A stretch of 5,065 bases of DNA from JANXLS01 sp037129555. GTDB lineage: Bacteria; Planctomycetota; SZUA-567; H5-PLA8. Shown here one piece after another: positions 1 to 5,065 of the stretch. The notes under the pieces were generated by a model. The model saw nothing but the letters and a program-made list of their open reading frames with translations. It was not told the origin of the DNA and did no database searches. Every line of letters begins with the position of its first letter. The stretch's first letter is position 1. The stretch is taken from the NCBI GenBank assembly GCA_037129555.1, contig JBAXUS010000324.1, forward strand, positions 1 to 5,065, given 5' to 3'. Both the position numbers and the translations under genes were made by a program.

Positions 1-308
1 AGAAATCAATGAAGGCTTTTTTGTGTTTGGGTGAAATAGGGTTATGTGAGGGTGTATGAATTCAAGGATTAGTGCATTGAAATGTGATTTGTGCGCACGA
101 TGTGATTGTGTGGGAGCCCGAATTGAGATTGATTCGGACCACCTGACGCGCGATCTGACGATAGGCGATTTAGAGAATTTGAACACGGAATATCGCGAGA
201 ATAACTTAATCGATATTCATCCATTATAAGTATGTCGTCCCGGAGTATCCAATACGTGCGATTTGATTTCAAAACGAATGGCGGGTGCGACTGGTGCTTC
301 GAATAAAC
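1..308. other. AT-rich upstream non-coding region
   Basis: No convincing gene is seen here. All plus frames are broken by stops, and the only sizeable minus-strand frame (272 down to 69) would need a TTG start without a Shine-Dalgarno and resembles no family I know. Base composition is 43% G+C over the first 300 bases, clearly lower than the downstream coding DNA. The stretch should hold the promoter of the cassette. It contains three copies of ATGTGA (44, 82, 100) and the 8-base palindrome GTGCGCAC (91-98) between the last two. A short plus-strand frame ending in TGA at 32-34 could be the tail of an upstream gene, but it is too short to claim. Confidence 0.6.
225..230 (+). promoter_or_regulatory. 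Candidate -10 box (TATAAG)
   Basis: TATAAG matches the sigma-70 -10 consensus at five of six positions and lies in the most AT-rich part of the leader, about 80 bases before the preferred ATG at 309. No good -35 hexamer sits 16-18 bases upstream. A TTGAAC at 179-184 is too far away to pair with it. This is a weak, consensus-only proposal, and other sites in this leader are possible. Confidence 0.2.
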
Positions 309-3269
309 ATGAAACAGATGTGCCGTGTTTTTGCCGCGTCGATGGTAATGCTCGCTAGCGGGCTGTATTCGGCAGAGTTGCCTTTCTCCGCATATACAAG
401 CGAAGTACTTGCCGACAGTCCCAGTGTCTATTTTCGTTTAGACGAGGCGAGTATTCAAGACGGATCAATAGCTCGTAACGCAGCACGCGCTGCGAAGTCA
501 GGGCCAGAAGGCATTTATACTCACGCTGTGAAATCGGCTGCTGGCCCTAGCGGAGTGAACGCTCGGGCGGCGGGATTTGATGGAACTGGACGATTCGATA
601 TTCCGCATCACGTTGTTTTTGATGCGGATGACACCAGCGTCGAATTCTGGTTCCGCACAACTCAGCCGTTCAGCAAAAAAATGTGGCCGGGCAGCGCGAC
701 GTTATTATCCAAAGCCACGCCGGGGCCGGGCTCCAGCGACTGGACAATTCTGGGTGCAAGTTCGACCGATGGTTCGGATGAGGGGCGGCTCGTCGTGTTG
801 GTCGGCTCAAAAGGCGGCGGCGACATGACGCTGGAGTCGCCGAAAGGCCTTAATGACGGGCGCTATCATCACGCTGTCTGGTCGCGCTCGTCGTCCGGAC
901 AAAATGAGCTGTACATCGACGGCTCGGTGTGCGCGTCGAAAAAAGACTCAGGCGCCTCCATTAAAAATGCCCGCGCGATTCAACTTGGCGGGGAGACAAT
1001 CGAAAAAGGCGGGAGCTTCTTCAAGGGCGAAATCGCCGCGCTCGCATTTTATCCGCGTGTCTTGTCGTCCGAGCGCGTTCGGGCGCATTTCGCAGCGGGC
1101 AGCATCGACTCGCGACTCCCTCCCGCCGCGTCTCGGGCCGTTGATTTTGCGCGCGAGATCAAACCCATATTCCAAAAATTTTGTTTCGAATGCCACGGGA
1201 TGAGCAAAGATAAAGGTGGATTGTCGCTGGCGACTCGCGCTCGGGCGATGGATGGCGGCGACGAGGGCGCGTGCATCATCCCCGGAAAGAGCGCGATCAG
1301 TCCGATCATCGCGCGTGTCGCTGCATTGAACGATGACACCGCGATGCCTCCGAAAGGCGAGCGGCTCACGTCCGAGCAGGTCGGCCTTCTTCGTGCTTGG
1401 ATCGACCATGGTGCCGAATGGCCGGCCAGCGCCGACGAACCGGATCCGCGCGCGGTGAAAGTGGCGGGGCATTGGTCGTTTAAATCGCTTAAGAAACCTG
1501 CTGTTCCTGCTCCGCAAAACGCTGCATGGATTGCGAATCCGATTGACGCGTTTATTCTCGCGAAGCTCGACGAAACTAAATTGGCTCCCACTCAACCGGC
1601 AGCGAAAGAAGCACTTCTGCGGCGTGTGACGTTTGACCTCACTGGTCTTCCGCCGACGCCGGACGCGCTGGCCGCGTTCTTAGCCGATTCGCGTCTGAGC
1701 GCGTTTGCGGATGTCGTTGAAAAACTGCTCGCCTCGCCGGGCTATGGCGAGCGCTGGGCCCGGCACTGGCTCGACGTTGTGCGTTACGCCGAATCGGGTG
1801 GCGGAGAAACTGACATCTATTATTTGCAGGCCTGGCGGTATCGCGATTATGTGATCCGGAGTTTCAACGCCGATACGCCTTATGAACGTTTCCTGATGGA
1901 GCAGGTCGCGGGCGACGAACTGTGGCCGGACCGCGCGGACGCGATGCAGGATGCAGTCGCGGTGTGGACGCTGGGTGAGTGGCCTAACGCACTCGACGCG
2001 TTCCCCGACATTCTTGAGTACACTCGCCGGACCGACCAGGTGAATACGCTGAGCGAGGTCGCGCTGGGGCTGACCGTTGGGTGTGCGAATTGCCACAATC
2101 ATAAATACGATCCGATCAGTCAGCGCGATTATTTCGGTATGGAGGCAATTTTTGCGGCGAGCGAAACCTGGGACAAAATCCGCAACAAAAAGCCTTGGAA
2201 GAAGAATGAAACCGACGCCTTCCGAATTCTGCGCCACGCTGAAAAGCCTACGCCGATCCGCTTGCTGACACGCGGTGAATTGTCGAAACCGCGCGGCCAG
2301 GTTTCGCCTGCTCTCCCCGCGTTTTTGCCCGGGGGCGGACCGCTTCCTTCCGGTCCGGAAGAACACAAACAACGCCGTGCGCAACTCGCGAAATGGCTGG
2401 TCGCACCTCAGAATCCGCTCACCGCGCGCGTCATTGCCAATCGCGTTTGGCAGTGGCATTTTGGTCAGGGATTGACGATTACTCCCAATGATCTTGGAAC
2501 TCAGGGCTTGCCGCCGTCGCATCCTGAATTGCTCGATTGGCTCGCCACTGAACTTGTCGAAAACGGTTGGAGTTTGAAGCACCTGCATCGCACCATTGTG
2601 ATGTCTGCGACGTATCGGCAATCGGCGGTTCGCGATGCAGGAGCGGTCGCGGTGGATCCGCAGAACCGTTTGTTAAGCGGTTTTCCACGGCGACGTTTGG
2701 AAGCGGAAGAAGTTTGGGATCATCTTCACGCTACAGCGGGAACGCTTGATCTCAAAGCTTTCGGCGAGCCTTTTGTGCCGAAATTGTCGGATGAAGAATT
2801 GCAGGGTATGTACGAAATCTCGATGAAGCGCGAAAAGAAATGGCCGGTCACGCCCGACCAAAATCGGCGCGCGATTTACATTCTGAACCGCCGCTCGTTC
2901 CGTTTCCCGTTCTTCGAATCGTTCGACCCGGCGAACAACGCGGTGAGCTGCCCGGTGCGTCAGACCACTACTGTCCCAGCACAAGCGCTGACGCTGTTGA
3001 ATAATCGGATTGTCGGCGAGCAGGCGCAGGCGATGGCCACGCGCTTGACTCGCGACGCTGGAGCAGACGTTGAAAAATGTGTGCGCCTCGCGTGGCGACT
3101 GGCCTACTCGCGCGACGTGGCTGATACCGAACTCGCGATCGCAGTGAAGTTTATCGCTGACTCCGAGGCCGCGCACTCGAAATCCAAAACGCCCGACCCG
3201 CACGCTGCCGCGCTGGTTGATTTCTGCCTGGGGATTATGAATACGACGGAGTTTATTTATGCGAATTGA
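309..3269 (+). CDS. Exported LamG–cytochrome c (PSCyt1)–DUF1549–DUF1553 protein
   Basis: Of 986 residues from the ATG at 309. A GTG at 285 would add eight residues; ATG is preferred because a Sec-type signal (Lys2/Arg6, hydrophobic to about residue 22) then begins directly. Neither start has a clear Shine-Dalgarno. Domains: LamG/concanavalin-A-like (about 25-264); planctomycete cytochrome c, PSCyt1 (about 282-370), with heme motif Cys292-x-x-Cys295-His296 and candidate distal Met346 in an MPP motif; DUF1549 (about 407-620), with a second CxxCH at 592-596; and DUF1553 (about 689-970), with the usual ANRVWQ and TTVPAQAL-type motifs. The order is standard for this family, and the DUF1549–DUF1553 linker looks compact. 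The protein probably acts in the periplasm or at the surface, possibly as a heme-dependent redox enzyme in polysaccharide use. The reaction is unknown. It overlaps the DUF1501 gene by 11 bases. Family assignment is firm; function is inferred. Confidence 0.95.
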   Translation: MKQMCRVFAASMVMLASGLYSAELPFSAYTSEVLADSPSVYFRLDEASIQDGSIARNAARAAKSGPEGIYTHAVKSAAGPSGVNARAAGFDGTGRFDIPHHVVFDADDTSVEFWFRTTQPFSKKMWPGSATLLSKATPGPGSSDWTILGASSTDGSDEGRLVVLVGSKGGGDMTLESPKGLNDGRYHHAVWSRSSSGQNELYIDGSVCASKKDSGASIKNARAIQLGGETIEKGGSFFKGEIAALAFYPRVLSSERVRAHFAAGSIDSRLPPAASRAVDFAREIKPIFQKFCFECHGMSKDKGGLSLATRARAMDGGDEGACIIPGKSAISPIIARVAALNDDTAMPPKGERLTSEQVGLLRAWIDHGAEWPASADEPDPRAVKVAGHWSFKSLKKPAVPAPQNAAWIANPIDAFILAKLDETKLAPTQPAAKEALLRRVTFDLTGLPPTPDALAAFLADSRLSAFADVVEKLLASPGYGERWARHWLDVVRYAESGGGETDIYYLQAWRYRDYVIRSFNADTPYERFLMEQVAGDELWPDRADAMQDAVAVWTLGEWPNALDAFPDILEYTRRTDQVNTLSEVALGLTVGCANCHNHKYDPISQRDYFGMEAIFAASETWDKIRNKKPWKKNETDAFRILRHAEKPTPIRLLTRGELSKPRGQVSPALPAFLPGGGPLPSGPEEHKQRRAQLAKWLVAPQNPLTARVIANRVWQWHFGQGLTITPNDLGTQGLPPSHPELLDWLATELVENGWSLKHLHRTIVMSATYRQSAVRDAGAVAVDPQNRLLSGFPRRRLEAEEVWDHLHATAGTLDLKAFGEPFVPKLSDEELQGMYEISMKREKKWPVTPDQNRRAIYILNRRSFRFPFFESFDPANNAVSCPVRQTTTVPAQALTLLNNRIVGEQAQAMATRLTRDAGADVEKCVRLAWRLAYSRDVADTELAIAVKFIADSEAAHSKSKTPDPHAAALVDFCLGIMNTTEFIYAN
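3248..3251 (+). promoter_or_regulatory. Ribosome binding site of the DUF1501 gene
   Basis: GGAG lies seven bases before the ATG at 3259, inside the last codons of the upstream gene. It supports ATG 3259 as the real start. Because the upstream TGA (3267-3269) falls just after this ATG, ribosomes finishing the first gene can restart here, which points to translational coupling. Confidence 0.6.
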
Positions 3270-4692
3270 GCATCCCGGCACGCTCCCAACATGCGGATCG
3301 TCCCGGCGCGATTTTCTCAGCACTGCGGGGATGGGTATCGGTGCTTTAGCGTTGATGGATTTGCTGAGCCGCGAGGCTGGGGCTGCTGACAATCCGCTGG
3401 CTCCAAAGGCCACGCATCACGCGCCGAAAGCGAAAGCGGTCATTTCACTTTTCATGCACGGCGGGCCGAGTCAGGTGGACACGTTCGATCCCAAACCGCT
3501 GCTTGCAAAATATGCGGGACAGACGCTGCCGCCCAGTTTTGGAAATCTGAAATTGGAGTTCACCAAAGCCAGCGAAGCGAAAGTGCTCGCGAGCAAACGA
3601 ACGTTTAAAAAGTGTGGAAAATCCGGGATTGAAATCTCCGATATTTTTGAGCATCTTCCGACAGTTGCGGATGAAATGGCCGTCGTGCGGAGCTGTTATC
3701 ACACCGAATTCAATCACGCTCCGGCGCTGTACCTCGCGCATTCCGGCACGCGATTGATGGGGCGTCCGAGCCTCGGCGCGTGGGCGATGTATGGGCTGGG
3801 ATCGGTGTCGGAGAAACTGCCCGGTTACGTCGTGATGCGCGATGGTCCGTTAAAAGGCGGGCCGTTGACGTACAGCAACGGCTTCCTTCCGGCTGATTAT
3901 TCGGCGACTGAATTGCGTTTGAAAGGCGCGCCGATTTTGTACCTGAACAAGTCCGACGCGATGAGCGGATCGGACCAGCGCCGGATTCTGGATTTCTCGC
4001 AGCAGCTCAACAAGGGCTACCTCGCGCAACAAAAAGATGACAGCAATCTCTCCGCGCGCATCGCTGCGTACGAGCTCGCGTATCGCATGCAATCCGCCGC
4101 GCCTGAAGCCGTGGATCTCTCCACCGAATCGGCGGAGGCGAAGGCGCTCTACGGCCTCGACAACGACGTCACGCGCCCGTTCGGAACGCAATGCTTGAAT
4201 GCGCGGCGGTTGGTCGAACGCGGCGTCCGATTTGTCCAATTGTACCATGGCGGTGGCGGCGACGGATGGGACACGCACGGCGGAAATGACGCAAAACACT
4301 TGCGCAACGGCAAACAGATCGACAAGCCCATCGCGGGATTGATCACTGATTTGAAAGCGCGCGGCCTTCTGGATTCGACGCTCGTGATCTGGGGCGGCGA
4401 ATTCGGACGCACGCCAACGTCGGAGGGCAACGATGGCCGCGACCACAGTCCCTATGGATATACCGTCTGGATGGCCGGCGGCGGAATCAAAGGCGGCACG
4501 GTGTACGGCTCGACCGACGATTTCGGATTCAAGGCCCAGGAAAACCCGGTTCAAATCCGCGACCTCCACGCCACCATCCTGCACCTGCTCGGCTTGCAGC
4601 ACGACAAGCTGACGTTCTATTTCCAAGGGTTGCAACAGCGCCTGACGCAGATCGATGGCGAAAGCCGGGTTATTAAGGAGATTTTGGCTTAG
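3259..4692 (+). CDS. DUF1501 protein, Tat-exported, alkaline-phosphatase/sulfatase-like
   Basis: A complete protein of 477 residues, about the usual size for DUF1501. The N-terminus carries a twin-arginine signal (SRRDFL, Arg16-Arg17) followed by a hydrophobic stretch (about 22-36) and an alanine-rich likely cleavage zone near residues 40-43. Family motifs are intact: HGGPSQVDTFDPKP (67-80), GRPSLGAW (168-175), GWDTHGG (336-342), WGGEFGRTP (378-386) and GRDHSP (393-398). DUF1501 belongs to the alkaline phosphatase/sulfatase-like fold, so Asp74/Thr75, His340 and Asp395/His396 are candidate metal or active-site residues; that mapping is my inference. The substrate is unknown. The start overlaps the cytochrome/DUF1553 gene by 11 bases, so the two are probably co-translated and work together outside the cytoplasm. 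Folding before Tat export would fit a cofactor or metal loaded in the cytoplasm. No truncation or frameshift is seen. Confidence 0.95.
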   Translation: MRIEHPGTLPTCGSSRRDFLSTAGMGIGALALMDLLSREAGAADNPLAPKATHHAPKAKAVISLFMHGGPSQVDTFDPKPLLAKYAGQTLPPSFGNLKLEFTKASEAKVLASKRTFKKCGKSGIEISDIFEHLPTVADEMAVVRSCYHTEFNHAPALYLAHSGTRLMGRPSLGAWAMYGLGSVSEKLPGYVVMRDGPLKGGPLTYSNGFLPADYSATELRLKGAPILYLNKSDAMSGSDQRRILDFSQQLNKGYLAQQKDDSNLSARIAAYELAYRMQSAAPEAVDLSTESAEAKALYGLDNDVTRPFGTQCLNARRLVERGVRFVQLYHGGGGDGWDTHGGNDAKHLRNGKQIDKPIAGLITDLKARGLLDSTLVIWGGEFGRTPTSEGNDGRDHSPYGYTVWMAGGGIKGGTVYGSTDDFGFKAQENPVQIRDLHATILHLLGLQHDKLTFYFQGLQQRLTQIDGESRVIKEILA

Positions 4693-4852
4693 AGAGATAA
4701 CGAAGTCGATGCCAGTTATAACGGATTGAAGACTCGCTGAAGCAGGCTGGGAATTAAGGGTTTTGAAATGGGATCATGCCCTGAAGGTGATAGGATTTAA
4801 TGTGGAAGTGGTTCATTACGTGATAGTGTGGGAATCGGTCGAGAGCATCGCG

Positions 4853-4858
4853 GGAGGA
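4853..4858 (+). promoter_or_regulatory. Ribosome binding site of the small downstream gene
   Basis: GGAGGA is a near-perfect Shine-Dalgarno six bases before the ATG at 4865. It is the strongest such site in the window. It fixes the start of the small gene, because upstream in-frame GTG codons (for example at 4820 and 4826) lack comparable sites. Confidence 0.7.
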
Positions 4859-4864
4859 TTTGAC

Positions 4865-5065
4865 ATGAGCACGCTAACGCACAAGCCGACGATCTATGAT
4901 CGGCAACCGGGGCTGAGGATTTCGCCCGAGGAATTGAAGAAGCGCAACGAGCGGTTGCTTAAAGTTTTGCAAAGTTTTGAAGAAGGGGACGCAGAGGAGC
5001 AGCGTGAAACAGGCGATTTCTTGATGAAGGCGCTTGCCGAAGCACGTGAATCGAATCGGGAGTGT
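4865..5065 (+). CDS. Small antitoxin-like protein, 3' end cut by window edge
   Basis: Sixty-seven codons are visible from ATG 4865 to the last base, without a stop, so the gene is partial at its C-terminus. The start is fixed by GGAGGA six bases upstream, and an in-frame TGA lies at 4727-4729. The protein is hydrophilic and charged, probably mostly helical: a short N-terminal stretch with DRQPGLRISPEELKKRNE (12-29), then a helix-like segment with EEGDAEEQRETGDFL, then a basic/acidic tail ending in ESNR. From memory, the pattern of an ISPEEL-type start, RN, a GDxxEQRET core, a (K/R)AL segment and a late SNR resembles small antitoxin-type proteins in cyanobacteria and verrucomicrobia encoded just before PIN-domain toxins. 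Those usually end a few residues later (RxLFP-like), so only a short tail may be missing. The coding stretch is real; the antitoxin role is inferred and the toxin gene is not in the window. Confidence 0.75.
   Translation, partial: MSTLTHKPTIYDRQPGLRISPEELKKRNERLLKVLQSFEEGDAEEQRETGDFLMKALAEARESNREC

Noticed and set aside
82..110. CRP/FNR-type operator reading of the TGTGA motifs
   Set aside because: The TGTGA copies are direct repeats, not the inverted TGTGA-N6-TCACA arrangement, so a CRP-type site is not supported.
69..272. Minus-strand frame of 67 residues in the upstream region
   Set aside because: It starts with TTG, has no Shine-Dalgarno, and its composition and sequence resemble no protein family I know. 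It lies where the promoter of the plus-strand cassette is expected.
948..3413. Long minus-strand frames opposite the large cytochrome gene (948-1595, 1680-2621, 2673-3413)
   Set aside because: They are arginine-rich shadows created by GC-rich codons of the real gene on the plus strand, which carries complete family motifs throughout.
3850..4635. Minus-strand frame of 261 residues opposite the DUF1501 gene
   Set aside because: It is an antisense shadow of a gene whose plus-strand motifs are all intact, and it has low-complexity valine/arginine-rich composition.
4770..4781. GGG-ATCATG-CCC as a possible terminator after the DUF1501 gene
   Set aside because: The stem is only three base pairs and no T-run follows, so it is not an intrinsic terminator. 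No other terminator was seen in 4693-4864.

Overview
The window holds a two-gene, plus-strand cassette typical of the Planctomycetota–Verrucomicrobiota–Lentisphaerota lineages, followed by the start of a small unrelated gene cut off by the right edge. The diagnostic signs are a planctomycete-type cytochrome c domain fused to DUF1549 and DUF1553, then a Tat-exported DUF1501 protein. In these phyla such pairs occur in many paralogous copies per genome. I lean towards Verrucomicrobiota, because the coding DNA looks moderately GC-rich (about 60% in one 60-base line counted by hand) and an antitoxin-like small gene lies downstream, but the phylum cannot be settled from 5 kb.

Layout: positions 1-308 are AT-richer non-coding DNA (129 G/C in the first 300 bases, 43%) with only weak regulatory hints. 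Positions 309-3269 (possible GTG start at 285) encode a large exported protein: signal peptide, LamG/concanavalin-A-like domain, cytochrome c domain (PSCyt1), DUF1549 and DUF1553. Its last 11 bases overlap the start of the DUF1501 gene (3259-4692), which has a good Shine-Dalgarno inside the first gene and a twin-arginine signal. A 172-base spacer follows, then a small gene from 4865 with a strong Shine-Dalgarno. It runs off the window and resembles antitoxin-type proteins that precede PIN-domain toxins.

The overlap implies that the large cytochrome protein and the DUF1501 protein are made together and act together outside the cytoplasm. The first has a Sec-type signal and may carry one or two c-type hemes. 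The second has a Tat signal and an alkaline-phosphatase/sulfatase-like fold. The LamG domain suggests carbohydrate or surface binding, and genomic studies link such pairs to polysaccharide use, but no reaction is established. The window shows a known but biochemically undefined system, not a clearly new one. I saw no CRISPR array, tRNA, rRNA, insertion sequence or convincing intrinsic terminator.
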